A stretch of 34,568 bases of DNA from Clostridia bacterium (GCA_017464845.1 JAFTYD010000036.1:1-34568); one strand, 5' to 3'; positions 1-9,672 are shown, numbered from the stretch's first letter. Numbers and translations are program-made. The notes: generated by a model not told the origin, from the letters alone.

Positions 1-2238
1 ACCAGTATTTCCATTCCCTGCAAATTGTATTTTATATGTTATTGCTTTCCATTGAGCTGTTAATGTTATAATAGCACCATTCTTTGTTGTCAAATTTTTT
101 ACTTTTGCACTATTTGATAAAACTGTACTTGTCGTTACTGATGAAGTCGCACTTGATGTACCCCATTTTGCTGTGCCTGTATTAAGTCCACTTGTCACTT
201 TCCAACCATCAAAAGTGTATCCAGTCTTTGTAAATCCATTTGCTGTAAGATTCCCTTCTTTATCATACTCTAAAGACTGATCACTCATTGAACCAGTAGC
301 ACCATTTTTGTCAAATGTTACTTTGTAGGATATAGCCGTCCATTTTGCATAAAGAGTTTGAGCCGATGTTATCGAAACTTTTGTTGAAGATATAATCTTT
401 GAACCAGCCCCATTTTGTCCTGTGAACCATCCTCCAAAGGTGTATCCTGTTCGTGTTGGCGTTGGAATTGTTCCATATGTTGATGCATATGTTACCTGCT
501 TTGTCGCACTACTTCCAGAACCTGACCAACTTGAACTAGATGGAATTGACCCACTAGCTGCATTAAAAGTTACAGTATATTTATTCGCCGTCCACTGTGC
601 TGTAACATTTACTGAAGTCCCTTTTGTACCATCATATGCTTTTTTTGCAGTTGTATAACTACTCCATCCTGAAAAAGTATATCCCGTTCTGGTAGCAGTT
701 ACATGATTTGTAAATGGTGAGTCATCATTAACATAAAATACTTTAGAATTAATGGAGACAGTTCCTTCACCAGGTTTAAAATTTATAGTAATTGTTCTTA
801 ATTCAACATTAACATAAAAAGTATATGTTTTTGTTCCTGTATTTGTTCCACGATCATTTACTAAAGCTGATTCTTTAATTTTAATAGAAATTGTAGCCGA
901 ACCACTAGAGTTTCCACTTTGACTTGAATAAGTCATATATGTAGAATTACTAACACTTTTATATTTATAATAACCACTACTTATTCCAACATTATAACTT
1001 CGTGAAGATGTTCCTGAATTAGCATATGTTTCAGTATAATATGCAGTAGAGGTAACTGATGATCCGGTATAATAACGAACATAAATACTATATTTAACTC
1101 TTTTACAATAGTAATAATATGTATTACCACTCCAGTAAGAAGTAGCATAAGCATAATAACCTAAAGCATATGCAGTTACACCAGGTCTTTGACCCGAACC
1201 CCAACCATTACTTCGAGAACCAGTAACTACTGTATCAGAAGAACTTGAAGCACTTACATCACCATAATAATCTCCATCTTTCCACTTAATTATAAACTGA
1301 CCACCATATTCTCCAATTTTAACAGTATACTTAGCATAAGCTCCCTTAACTTTTACAGCATAATATGTACCACCATATTCTTCCCATGCAGAGGCTGTAT
1401 TTCCATATTTTTCTGAAGAATAATCACCTTTATAAAATTCATCGACATTAAGTTCAAGAATAAAAGATATTTGTTCTTCAGTTTCAGTTATTACTGATTG
1501 AGAATCTTCTCCAAGTAACAATTCACAACCTTCAATACAATATTCAATTTGTATTCTTAAATTAGTAAGCTCTTCAGAAAGAGTAAAAGATGGCGTAAAT
1601 GAATACCCATCTGTAATTTGGTCTGTAAAGAACGCTTTATAATATTCTTTTGTAACTTCTTCTCCATTTATATTTGAACCAATCAATATAAATTTAAATC
1701 CAAAGAAAGAAGTATTGTTTGTCGCATTCATTATAACATAGTCAAGTAAAACATTAGTTGAATATATGTAAGAAACTTGTTCTGTATAAGAATCAGTTTC
1801 ATTACCTTCTTCATCAGTTTCTGTTCCAGAAAGCACTTGTTCTGTTTTTACTTCACTATTAATAACGAGAGTTGTTGTTTCATAGAGAAAATTCCAAGTA
1901 AACTCATTTTCAGGTTCACCTGTATCTTCATCACTCGTTACGTTATCAGAAGGTTCAGTTTGAGATTCATCTGGAGTTTCAACAACTTCACCTTCTGTTT
2001 CTGTTGTTGAATCTCCCGTAGATTCATTCTCAGTTATTTCATCTTCTGTTGACGAATCTGTTACTTCTCCATTTTCAGTACTAGATTCTTCACCTTCAGT
2101 ACCAGTTTGTTCTGCAGACGCAGAAAGAGATTGTGCAAAACGTAATGCAACACTTCCTCCAACAAACGCAGCAAAAAAGGCAAACAAAAGTGGTATAATA
2201 AATAACCATTTTTTATTTAAACTTTTTACTTCTCTCAT
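1..2238 (-). CDS. Secreted InlB B-repeat (Listeria-Bacteroides repeat) surface protein, 3' end outside window
   Basis: This open frame of 746 codons has no stop before base 1, so the C-terminus is missing. The ATG at 2236-2238 follows AGAGGTGG. Residues 1-43 form a signal peptide or anchor: a basic start (MREVKSLNKKW), a hydrophobic stretch, then SLSASAEQ. A low-complexity linker rich in Glu, Thr and Ser follows (about 43-100), then an unassigned region, then a Tyr/Ser-rich segment (about 400-480). From about residue 490 (bases 1-770) come tandem repeats of about 70-80 residues. Each has a YTVTFNA- or YKVTFDKNG-type strand, a GYTFxGW motif and a closing LYAKW or LTAQW, which is the Flg_new/InlB B-repeat signature. 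Such proteins are usually exported adhesins or cell-wall proteins. Binding partner and anchoring signal cannot be seen. Confidence 0.88.
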   Translation of the reverse strand, partial: MREVKSLNKKWLFIIPLLFAFFAAFVGGSVALRFAQSLSASAEQTGTEGEESSTENGEVTDSSTEDEITENESTGDSTTETEGEVVETPDESQTEPSDNVTSDEDTGEPENEFTWNFLYETTTLVINSEVKTEQVLSGTETDEEGNETDSYTEQVSYIYSTNVLLDYVIMNATNNTSFFGFKFILIGSNINGEEVTKEYYKAFFTDQITDGYSFTPSFTLSEELTNLRIQIEYCIEGCELLLGEDSQSVITETEEQISFILELNVDEFYKGDYSSEKYGNTASAWEEYGGTYYAVKVKGAYAKYTVKIGEYGGQFIIKWKDGDYYGDVSASSSSDTVVTGSRSNGWGSGQRPGVTAYALGYYAYATSYWSGNTYYYYCKRVKYSIYVRYYTGSSVTSTAYYTETYANSGTSSRSYNVGISSGYYKYKSVSNSTYMTYSSQSGNSSGSATISIKIKESALVNDRGTNTGTKTYTFYVNVELRTITINFKPGEGTVSINSKVFYVNDDSPFTNHVTATRTGYTFSGWSSYTTAKKAYDGTKGTSVNVTAQWTANKYTVTFNAASGSIPSSSSWSGSGSSATKQVTYASTYGTIPTPTRTGYTFGGWFTGQNGAGSKIISSTKVSITSAQTLYAKWTAISYKVTFDKNGATGSMSDQSLEYDKEGNLTANGFTKTGYTFDGWKVTSGLNTGTAKWGTSSATSSVTTSTVLSNSAKVKNLTTKNGAIITLTAQWKAITYKIQFAGNGNTG

Positions 2239-2305
2239 AAAGCCACCTCTCTAATTTAATTTTTGTTTATTTTTCCAAAGCAAAAATTAAGCTTTTCTTG
2301 AAAAT

Positions 2306-2334
2306 ATTATATATTAATATATAATATAAGTCAA
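2306..2334 (-). promoter_or_regulatory. Promoter of the InlB-repeat gene
   Basis: On the minus strand TTGACT (2334-2329) and TATAAT (2311-2306) are separated by exactly 17 bases. The expected start leaves a leader of about 60 bases before the ATG at 2238. Confidence 0.7.
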
Positions 2335-2520
2335 ATATTTTTTGTGATAATAACTATATTTATACATAAAAATGTGTACAAATACTATCCTTGGTAGCTT
2401 ATAAACCTCATTAGAAACCTTTTTATTTTAATAAAAATAGAAAAATATAAAAAGAAGTTGAAACAAAAATGTGGAATTTTCATACTATGATTTGGAGCAT
2501 AACACAAAAGAGAAAATAGT

Positions 2521-3270
2521 ATGAATTTTAAATTTTACACATTTTTAGGAATCTTTTTCCTTTTATTCATGTCAACATTAGGTTGTACATTTGTATATTT
2601 TTTAAACAAAAAAAATACAATCGTTGATAAAATTATTATGGGATTATCTTCAGGAATAATGCTATCAGCAAGCATATGGTCTTTACTCTTACCTGCTCTT
2701 GACAATGGTAGAAATTTTTTCAATGTCTCTATTGTCGTTATAGGTTTTCTTTTAGGTGGACTATTTTTACTTGTACTTGACAAGATTATTAAAAAAATTA
2801 CCAAACCTTCAGTTGACCAATCTTCTAAACCTAGAAATCTTTTTGTAGCTATGACATTACACAATATTCCTGAAGGTTTATGCGTAGGTTTTGCTTTCGG
2901 AACAGCATTAACATTAATGGATAAAAATTACTTAATTTCTGCTATACTTTTAGCCATCGGAATTGGTATTCAAAACTTCCCAGAAAGTATCGCAACAACT
3001 CTTCCAATAAACCAAGTTTTAAACAATAAAAACAAATCATTTTTTATAGGATTTTTAAGTGGTTTGGTAGAAACAATTTCTTGTATAGTTGGTATATTTT
3101 TATCCAATAGTTTAATCAGTTTTATGTCCCTTCTTTTAGCCTTTGCAGCAGGTTCAATGCTATATGTTATACAAAGCGAATTGATGTCAGAAAACAACTC
3201 AAAAATTAGCACTTGGTCTTTTATGTTTGGATTTATTTTAATGACATTATGTGACACATTATTAGGATAA
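2521..3270 (+). CDS. ZIP family divalent metal transporter (ZupT-like)
   Basis: This 249-residue polytopic membrane protein has about eight hydrophobic segments. It carries the paired ZIP metal-site motifs HNIPEG (114-119) and QNFPES (151-156), in the places where ZIP transporters have the TM4 and TM5 metal ligands. ZIP proteins move zinc or other divalent metals into the cytoplasm; the metal is not readable from sequence. In the second motif Gln stands in for the common first His, and Ser replaces the usual Gly after PE. The length is normal for bacterial ZIPs. The ribosome binding site is weak (AAGAGAAAATAG), but this start leaves the first membrane segment intact. It is a single-gene unit ending in the hairpin at 3286-3314. 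No metal-responsive operator or known riboswitch was recognised upstream. Confidence 0.85.
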   Translation: MNFKFYTFLGIFFLLFMSTLGCTFVYFLNKKNTIVDKIIMGLSSGIMLSASIWSLLLPALDNGRNFFNVSIVVIGFLLGGLFLLVLDKIIKKITKPSVDQSSKPRNLFVAMTLHNIPEGLCVGFAFGTALTLMDKNYLISAILLAIGIGIQNFPESIATTLPINQVLNNKNKSFFIGFLSGLVETISCIVGIFLSNSLISFMSLLLAFAAGSMLYVIQSELMSENNSKISTWSFMFGFILMTLCDTLLG

Positions 3271-3285
3271 AATTTATAAAAAAAC

Positions 3286-3314
3286 AAAAAAACAGCGATT
3301 TTTCGCTGTTTTTT
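3286..3314. terminator. Bidirectional terminator between convergent genes
   Basis: Stem ACAGCGA (3292-3298) pairs with TCGCTGT (3303-3309) around a TTTT loop, flanked by A's on the left and T's on the right. It serves the ZIP gene on the plus strand and the 1226-residue protein on the minus strand. Confidence 0.85.
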
Positions 3315-3321
3315 GTCATTT

Positions 3322-6300
3322 TTACTTGTTTTTGTAGTAATTTTTTATTAAATTTACATATTCATCTGTTGCATTCAAACTTAATTTTAACTTAACTTCA
3401 GAACTTCCAATCACCTTAATTCCCATTCCCATACCTAAAGAATTTAGATATGAATAAGTGTTGTTATTTGAAGATATTGTTTTGTTTTCATACAGATCGA
3501 ATTGCATATCTCCAATATTACTATTTCCAACAAGTTTTGAACCATTTAATACAATGTTATAATTGTAATTATTGTCGCTATAATTTGACTCATATTTTTT
3601 GAAAATACTTTCCAATTTTGTATCAGGATTATTAGCTTTTATTGAATCAACAATAGATGTATGTATTGAGTCTGTAAAACCTATTGCCTCTGAGAAAATT
3701 TTAAAGAAATCATCAATAGTTTTTAACTCACTTAATTTATGTACAAACGAAACATTTGCTACACCAGAATTCTTGTTTAAAACTTTTCCATCATTCTTTT
3801 GAGTTACATAAATATATCCATTTTGGTAATGAATATTTGACACCCTATTACTAAACAATGAGCTTGAAGTATATTGATTTCCTGAACCATATGTTACCCC
3901 AATAATAGCAACAGAATGAGCCAATGTTACATCAAGAACAATTTTGTTATTATTGTCAAAGTAAGCATCAATAGAAACATTTGCATTTATGTTAATAACA
4001 AAGTTAATTGTCATTTTTCCAGAATAGTGGAATTCTTTTGTATTTAGTGTATTTATTCCAGATTCCAAAAGATGAGTGATACTACTCAAATCTGTATGAT
4101 TTGATTTATCATATTGATTAAATACATTTTCATCAAAAGTATTAAACGTTAATTTTAAATTTATTGTATCATTTTCAGAAATTGCAAAATTTGTAATATC
4201 AATTGTTCTAATTTTAGTTCCATCAGCTGTTAATGAAATTGTAGCTAATTTATCAAAAAATTTAATTTTTACAACAAATTTATCAATTTTTACTGAATTT
4301 GTGTATCTATATGAATAATTTATACTTTCAACCTGACTTAAAATATTTTGAATATCAGATAATAAATTATCAATATAGTCAACTTCTTCTGTTACATCTA
4401 ATTCTTCTTCAAGTCCCAATAATTCTTTGATAAAAGTAAAATCTGAATTACTTGGAACAATATCAAGAGTAGTTCCAATTTCTTGTAAATCAATACCAAA
4501 TATTGAAACAACTATACCTAATATGTTTTGTAAACTTGTTTTATGTAACTTACCTTTGAATGCTGTTCCATTTATAAATTCTCCGTGGTTATATGAGAAA
4601 TAAACAGAATCATTATCATAAAGATAAGCAAGTGCATGACTTACATTTGAACTTAAATCACTTAAAACAATATTACTTCCTGCTGATTTAATAATTAAAT
4701 CATTAGAATAATCTACTAAAGCTGATATATCACCTTTTACATCTAATTTTTTAGTTCCATTGTTAAACATTTGAACATTTGCATTTAAATTCATTTTTGC
4801 ATCTAAGATGTAATCATAAACATAATCAACCAAATTAGTAAACAATGTAAAGTCATTAAATTCAGTTAAATCGCCTGTTTTAACAGCAACTAGTTGTCCA
4901 TCAAAGAATTCAAACAAATCTTTTTGTTCAACAAACTTTCCTGTTGCAATATCAGTAACATAAGCAGCAAAGTTTTTGGTTGTTGTTTGACTTTCTTCAT
5001 AAGCCAACTTAAATTCTTCATAAGAATCATATTTTTTTGTAGTATTTGGATCTGTAATATCTGCACTTAAGATAATTTTACTTAAATAATTTTCTCCAAG
5101 AGATATTTCAACTAACAAATCTTCAAAGTAAGCTGTTATTTGATCTTTATCTTGCATATATGGCAACATATCAAGACCTAATGACAAATAATCTGAAGTA
5201 AAGTTTAAGTAAATTTCTTGTAAAGTTGGAAGAACAACATTTAATGCACCTGATGTCCCTTCAATATCTAAATCAAGTTCAAATCTTTGATTTATCCAAT
5301 TAAGCAAATAAGTTATATTACTTTGTGTTGGAATAACCTTGATTTTTAATCCCTGTATATCTATAAGCAAATATTCTTCAGCATAATAAATATAAGTATC
5401 AAGACCAAGTGAAGTTGTGTACATATAAACATATGGAGTTATAGTTCCCTTTTCTTCATATAGTAATGCTACTATATTTCCTTCAAAAGTTGTAGTACTA
5501 TATCTAACTCCCAAGTTAGCACTAAATGCATAACCGAAGTCAGTTTTTATATTTTCATAAATTTGATTAGCTTTATCAGCTATATCAACAATACTTTCAA
5601 ATGTATTTGTATAAGTCGCTTTTTCTTCTTTTGAATAAGGTACAATTTCTTCAGTAGTTTCACTTAAATTTACATTCAAGTTATAACTATCCATAATTAC
5701 TGCATCTAAATTCAAACTTAAATCTTTATTTTGTTTTATAGAAAGATTTAGCAATTTTTCATATCCATATTTTGTTGATAAATTATCATAATCTTTAACA
5801 TCTAAAACAAAACCAAAATCTTTCAAAGAAATCTTATAATCAACTTTTTCAAGCATTTCTTTGAAATCAACATCTTTATTTACATCATTTAATTTTTGAT
5901 CAAATTCTAAATTAATTCCAAATTTTTGTAATAAAATGTCTATTTTTTCATAAATTTGACCAATATTTTCAACTTTTTCTGTTAATTTCTTATCAGCAAA
6001 ATTTATAAATATTTGGTTATCTTCAAATCTAACTGAAAGATTGTAACCCATAATATTTACATTAGAAATATCAAATTTAATATTTTTTGTGTCTGAATAA
6101 TCTATTTTTGCATTTACATCATACTCTTTTTCATTGAGTTTTAATTTTAAGCCTAAATCAAATTTTCCCTTCTTAAATAATTTAACTAAACTATTTATAT
6201 CAAGATATTTTTGTTCTTCAGTTTCATCAATTGTAACATCTAAATCTTGATTTAATGAATTCATATTTGTATTTAATGAAATTGTGTAACCATCAATTGT

Positions 6301-7002
6301 TATAGGTTCAACTTCCAATTTTTTTAATTTAAATTCAGCATCAGTTTGTCCCTTTGCTCTAAGTTTACCAAAACTTAAATCAAAATTATACACATCATCA
6401 TCAAGTTCAAAATCTGAACTCAAAAATCCTAATAATGCTCCAACATCAGAAAAATCTACACCAACTATATTTTGTAATTTTGAAAGTAAATCTGTTGTAC
6501 CATCTTCAGGTATAAGCCCCGAAACAATTTCAGTAACTTTTGATAAACTTTCTGAATCTAATTTTTCAAGAGGAATTTTATAGTAACCATCATTTAGATT
6601 CAAATAAAAATTTTGTTCTGTGTATTTAAAAACAACATGATAGTTTGTTTGATTTATTTCAAGATTTACATCGCCTTCAAGTTTTATATCATCTGTATTT
6701 TTTATGTTAAATTTAACGTTTCCATCCATTTTTAATGAAGCTTTTTGTGAATCTAAGCTTATACCAAGATCCATATCAGCATCTTGTATGGTCATGATAT
6801 TTTCTAGGAATGCAGACATCTCATTTGGAGAATTGTCTGCTTTACCAATTCCTATTGGAATATCAATAATTACAGGTTCAACTTTTCCATAAAATTTTAT
6901 ATAACCAAAAAACACAATAAAACTTAAAAACAGATAAACCGAAAACGATTTAAAAAACTTCATAAGAAGGGTTTGATTATTTTCATCATAGCGATTTCTC
7001 AT
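3322..7002 (-). CDS. Large membrane-anchored extracytoplasmic protein, 1226 aa, unknown function
   Basis: Function not recognised. The ATG at 7000-7002 follows a near-perfect AAAGGAGGTG. One N-terminal hydrophobic segment (about residues 17-38) has no lipobox Cys, so it looks like a signal anchor with the rest outside the cell. The body is rich in Asn, Asp, Leu, Ile, Tyr and Ser with very few Cys. It reads as many short beta strands ('L.L...Y.V...', 'YF.Y', 'YL.I'). Similar blocks recur, for example around residues 85-150, 270-350, 480-590 and 735-830, suggesting repeated LolA/LppX-like beta modules; this is inference. It lies 16 bases after the 302-residue protein, so the two are probably co-transcribed and may work together at the surface. 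No catalytic motif was seen. Confidence 0.8.
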   Translation of the reverse strand: MRNRYDENNQTLLMKFFKSFSVYLFLSFIVFFGYIKFYGKVEPVIIDIPIGIGKADNSPNEMSAFLENIMTIQDADMDLGISLDSQKASLKMDGNVKFNIKNTDDIKLEGDVNLEINQTNYHVVFKYTEQNFYLNLNDGYYKIPLEKLDSESLSKVTEIVSGLIPEDGTTDLLSKLQNIVGVDFSDVGALLGFLSSDFELDDDVYNFDLSFGKLRAKGQTDAEFKLKKLEVEPITIDGYTISLNTNMNSLNQDLDVTIDETEEQKYLDINSLVKLFKKGKFDLGLKLKLNEKEYDVNAKIDYSDTKNIKFDISNVNIMGYNLSVRFEDNQIFINFADKKLTEKVENIGQIYEKIDILLQKFGINLEFDQKLNDVNKDVDFKEMLEKVDYKISLKDFGFVLDVKDYDNLSTKYGYEKLLNLSIKQNKDLSLNLDAVIMDSYNLNVNLSETTEEIVPYSKEEKATYTNTFESIVDIADKANQIYENIKTDFGYAFSANLGVRYSTTTFEGNIVALLYEEKGTITPYVYMYTTSLGLDTYIYYAEEYLLIDIQGLKIKVIPTQSNITYLLNWINQRFELDLDIEGTSGALNVVLPTLQEIYLNFTSDYLSLGLDMLPYMQDKDQITAYFEDLLVEISLGENYLSKIILSADITDPNTTKKYDSYEEFKLAYEESQTTTKNFAAYVTDIATGKFVEQKDLFEFFDGQLVAVKTGDLTEFNDFTLFTNLVDYVYDYILDAKMNLNANVQMFNNGTKKLDVKGDISALVDYSNDLIIKSAGSNIVLSDLSSNVSHALAYLYDNDSVYFSYNHGEFINGTAFKGKLHKTSLQNILGIVVSIFGIDLQEIGTTLDIVPSNSDFTFIKELLGLEEELDVTEEVDYIDNLLSDIQNILSQVESINYSYRYTNSVKIDKFVVKIKFFDKLATISLTADGTKIRTIDITNFAISENDTINLKLTFNTFDENVFNQYDKSNHTDLSSITHLLESGINTLNTKEFHYSGKMTINFVININANVSIDAYFDNNNKIVLDVTLAHSVAIIGVTYGSGNQYTSSSLFSNRVSNIHYQNGYIYVTQKNDGKVLNKNSGVANVSFVHKLSELKTIDDFFKIFSEAIGFTDSIHTSIVDSIKANNPDTKLESIFKKYESNYSDNNYNYNIVLNGSKLVGNSNIGDMQFDLYENKTISSNNNTYSYLNSLGMGMGIKVIGSSEVKLKLSLNATDEYVNLIKNYYKNK

Positions 7003-7018
7003 CTAATCCACACCTCCT

Positions 7019-7927
7019 TTATTCCGTTGTAGGAATTTCTCTATAATCATAGAAAAAATCCTCATAAAATAAATCTGTTACATTTGCAATAAGCCCAGTG
7101 TATAACATTGTATATTCTTCTCTATATACCACACGAACAAATTCCCAATCAGAATTTATTGTAACGTCCATAGCAAGATACTTAAATGTTGGTGGTTTTT
7201 CTAAACCACTTGAATTTTTTACTTCATATGCATAATAAAAACCTGCAAGTTGAGCATATTCTTCTTCAAATTCCAAAGTAAAAGTGTAAGTTCCATCTTC
7301 ATTTTTATGTGATCTAGTGATTTTGTAATCATTTTCACAAGTAATAGAAGAAACTATATAAGGCATTGTATTTTCAAAGCTAGTTGCAAATTCTTCTTTG
7401 TACTCATCATGATCCATTTTGCTTTTTGAAGGATATTCAGTTGTATAAAATCCATCTTTTGATTTTATCTTGTCTGTGTCTCCGTAATAAACTGTAACTT
7501 TTTCTTTATCTTTGTCATAGTAAAATCTCTTTGCAATAGAAACAAGTCCCTTACAAATTTTTTCTACCATAAAATTATTTCCATTCTTAAATTTTTGCGC
7601 TTGCATTTCTTGAGTTTGATTTATACCAGCAGCTTTTGCTTTTACCGTACCAGTCTGAAATTTATAATAATTTTCTTGATTTTTATATACATACTCAGCT
7701 ATTTGATAATTTTCTACAGCAGAAAAATCTGTTATAGAATAATCGCCTGATTTATATTTTTCAATAAGTTCCGTAGTATCGTCTCGAAGTTTATCTTCGC
7801 TACCATTTACAATTGTTTCTGGAGGAATTGTTGATATATAAATATTTCCAACAGTATAACCTGTAAGAACCGACAAAACTAACACTAGCATAGTTGCTAT
7901 TATTCGTCTTATTCTCCCTTTATTCAT
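7019..7927 (-). CDS. Membrane-anchored extracytoplasmic protein, 302 aa, unknown function
   Basis: Function not recognised. The start follows AAGGGAAATGTT. Residues 1-30 are basic and then hydrophobic (MNKGRIRRII, then a stretch with VLVLSVLTGY), a single signal anchor without a lipobox Cys. The rest is soluble with mixed alpha/beta character and many Lys, Glu and Tyr. The C-terminal half (about 190-300) has alternating strand-like segments containing YTFTLEFEEEYAQ and WEFVRVVYREEYTM, as in NTF2-like or cystatin-like folds; that resemblance is only by eye. It is the first gene of a two-gene minus-strand unit with the 1226-residue protein and has a recognisable promoter upstream. Confidence 0.78.
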   Translation of the reverse strand: MNKGRIRRIIATMLVLVLSVLTGYTVGNIYISTIPPETIVNGSEDKLRDDTTELIEKYKSGDYSITDFSAVENYQIAEYVYKNQENYYKFQTGTVKAKAAGINQTQEMQAQKFKNGNNFMVEKICKGLVSIAKRFYYDKDKEKVTVYYGDTDKIKSKDGFYTTEYPSKSKMDHDEYKEEFATSFENTMPYIVSSITCENDYKITRSHKNEDGTYTFTLEFEEEYAQLAGFYYAYEVKNSSGLEKPPTFKYLAMDVTINSDWEFVRVVYREEYTMLYTGLIANVTDLFYEDFFYDYREIPTTE

Positions 7928-7973
7928 AACATTTCCCTTTTCCCACTATTATTTAGATATAATAATGTATTAT

Positions 7974-8003
7974 ATAATAACACACTATCCAATATTAAGT
8001 CAA
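7974..8003 (-). promoter_or_regulatory. Promoter of the two-gene surface-protein unit
   Basis: On the minus strand TTGACT (8003-7998) and TATTAT (7979-7974) have an 18-base spacer. The leader before the ATG at 7927 is about 40 bases. Confidence 0.55.
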
Positions 8004-8060
8004 ATGATATAAAAAGTATATTTATAATATTTGTTGTATAATTATTCATACTTGTATAAT

Positions 8061-8083
8061 AAAAAAAGATAGATTTTCTACCT
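8061..8083 (-). terminator. Terminator of the RlmD-type gene, overlapping its stop codon
   Basis: On the minus strand AGGTAGA pairs with TCTATCT (one G-U pair) around a three-base loop and is followed by a run of T. The TAG stop at 8078-8080 lies in the 5' arm. Confidence 0.65.
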
Positions 8084-9322
8084 TTTTTCTAAAACAGTAT
8101 ACACTTCAATATTTGCAGTACAAGGAAACATATCAAAAATTTCTACAACTTTAATATCATATCCTTTCGACAATACAAATAAATCTCTAACCATAGTTGA
8201 AGGATTACAAGAAACATATACAATTTTTTTTACATTACTTTCAAGTATTTTTTCTAAAACTCTTTGATGACAACCAGCTCTTGCAGGATCTAAAACAATT
8301 GAATTAATTTCTTCTTTTTCAAACACATCAAAAATCTTATCTTCACATTTTCCTAAGATATTAAACATATTTTCAAGTTTGTTATTTTTCTTTAATTCTT
8401 CTGCTTTAATGTGTGATGATTTTTGCATTTCAATTCCAAAAACTTTGCTTGCCGCTTTACTAATCATAGCAGTCAAAACACCTGTTCCACTATAAGCATT
8501 TATCACATTTTCAGCACAAATATTTTCCAAAACTTTTTTGTATAAAGCATTTGCAACTTCATTATTAACTTGCAAAAATGAATCAATATCAATAGAACAT
8601 TTTAAGTTTTCATATTCATAATCTAAATTCTTTAAACCAAAAATATATTCTAATTTTCTTTTATTTTTATCAAAAAACTCACAAAATACACCTATTTTAT
8701 CGTTTTTTAAGTATTTTTTTAGGATATTTTCTGAAATTCTTGTTTCTTTTTTCAAATGGAAACAAATAAGATAAGATTGCTTTTGTCCCCTAATTGTTAC
8801 ACCTTCAACTTCCTTTATCCTTTCATTTTCAATAAACGTTTGAACTTGACTTAACAATATGTTCATATCTTCATCTATCAAAAGACATTTGTTTATTTCA
8901 ACAAATTTATTCTCATTTGAATTTATGTATCCAAGTTTAAAATCTTTTACCTTAAGTTTTATTTTATTTCTATATCCATCTCTTTTATCACAAGTATTTA
9001 TTTTTATATCACTTTGATAACCTATTTTTTTTAGTTCTTTTTCTAAATTTATTTTCTTTATATCAAGTTCATTTTTTCTTGTTGTGTGCTGATAATTACA
9101 ACCACCACAAATTGAATAAAATGGACAAATCGCTTCTACTCTATCCTTTGATACATTTTCAATAGAAACAATTTTTCCTTTAATAAATTTATTGTTTTCT
9201 TTTATTTTTTCAATTGTGACAATTTCATCTTTTAAAGCATAAGGAACGAAAACTACTTTTCCATCTATTCTCCCAACACCTTCACCTTCATATGAAACAT
9301 CACTTATTTTAACCTTTTCCAT
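8078..9322 (-). CDS. rlmD: 23S rRNA (uracil-5-)-methyltransferase, RlmD/RumA family
   Basis: This 414-residue class I SAM-dependent enzyme methylates C5 of uracil in RNA. It starts with a TRAM-like beta-barrel (about 1-60). Cys66, Cys72 and Cys75 (CPFYSICGGC), with a fourth Cys near 143, match the [4Fe-4S] ligands of RumA. The SAM-binding segment reads NAYSGTGVLTAMI. VLDPARAGC and VSCNPSTMVRDL carry the family's catalytic Asp-Pro and nucleophilic Cys. The C-terminal FPCTANIEVYTVL holds the general base Glu. In Bacillota, relatives can modify U747 as well as U1939, so the exact position (RlmD or RlmCD) is open. The start follows AAGGGTG. The gene stands alone, divergent from the tRNA. Confidence 0.9.
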   Translation of the reverse strand: MEKVKISDVSYEGEGVGRIDGKVVFVPYALKDEIVTIEKIKENNKFIKGKIVSIENVSKDRVEAICPFYSICGGCNYQHTTRKNELDIKKINLEKELKKIGYQSDIKINTCDKRDGYRNKIKLKVKDFKLGYINSNENKFVEINKCLLIDEDMNILLSQVQTFIENERIKEVEGVTIRGQKQSYLICFHLKKETRISENILKKYLKNDKIGVFCEFFDKNKRKLEYIFGLKNLDYEYENLKCSIDIDSFLQVNNEVANALYKKVLENICAENVINAYSGTGVLTAMISKAASKVFGIEMQKSSHIKAEELKKNNKLENMFNILGKCEDKIFDVFEKEEINSIVLDPARAGCHQRVLEKILESNVKKIVYVSCNPSTMVRDLFVLSKGYDIKVVEIFDMFPCTANIEVYTVLEKR

Positions 9323-9434
9323 AACACCCTTTTTTATTTATAAATATACATTTTTAGCAAAATGTAAAATTTTTGTAAAACTTTTATTAACAACTTAAAT
9401 AGCAAGTCATTTTACTAAAAATTATTATAATTTA

Positions 9435-9463
9435 TTTAACTTTTCTTTGTATGATATTATAAT
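9435..9463 (+). promoter_or_regulatory. Possible upstream second promoter for the tRNA
   Basis: TTTAAC (9435-9440), 17 bases, TATAAT (9458-9463). The -10 is perfect but the -35 is weak, and AT-rich DNA makes chance matches common. Confidence 0.3.
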
Positions 9464-9504
9464 AAAAAGTCTTAAAAGTCAAATTATCCTAGCAATTAAT
9501 TTTG

Positions 9505-9533
9505 TTGACAATAAGCTAAAATATAATTATAAT
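9505..9533 (+). promoter_or_regulatory. Consensus promoter of tRNA-Leu
   Basis: TTGACA (9505-9510), 17 bases, TATAAT (9528-9533), a full match to the housekeeping consensus. Transcription should begin about seven bases before the mature tRNA. Confidence 0.8.
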
Positions 9534-9546
9534 TATATTGTTTTTT

Positions 9547-9636
9547 GCAAGAGTGGCGGAATGGCAGACGCGTTAGATTCAGGTTCTAATGATAAGTTAA
9601 ATTATCTTGTGGGTTCAACCCCCACCTCTTGCACCA
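9547..9636 (+). tRNA. tRNA-Leu, anticodon CAG
   Basis: The acceptor arm GCAAGAG (9547-9553) pairs with CTCTTGC (9626-9632), then discriminator A and encoded CCA (9634-9636). The anticodon stem TTAGA/TCTAA holds loop TTCAGGT with CAG at 9580-9582. A long variable arm (GATAA/TTATC) is typical of the class II leucine tRNA. The T arm reads GTGGGTTCAACCCCCAC. It decodes CTG, which appears rare in the neighbouring genes. Confidence 0.96.
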
Positions 9637-9642
9637 GTTGAG

Positions 9643-9672
9643 ACTCAGTTAACTTTAACTGAGTTTCTTTTT
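9643..9672 (+). terminator. tRNA-Leu terminator
   Basis: ACTCAGTTA (9643-9651) pairs with TAACTGAGT (9656-9664), followed by TTCTTTTTT. Confidence 0.85.

Noticed and set aside
1777..2010. Plus-strand open frame over the InlB-repeat gene
   Set aside because: It is antisense to the Glu/Thr/Ser-rich linker of a well-supported minus-strand gene.
2340..2520. Metal riboswitch ahead of the ZIP gene
   Set aside because: Only a weak CTATCC/TAGC pairing is present; no yybP-ykoY or czcD-type core was found.
9447..9641. Open frame of 64 codons across the tRNA gene
   Set aside because: It reads through the tRNA-Leu gene and its promoter and has no ribosome binding site.
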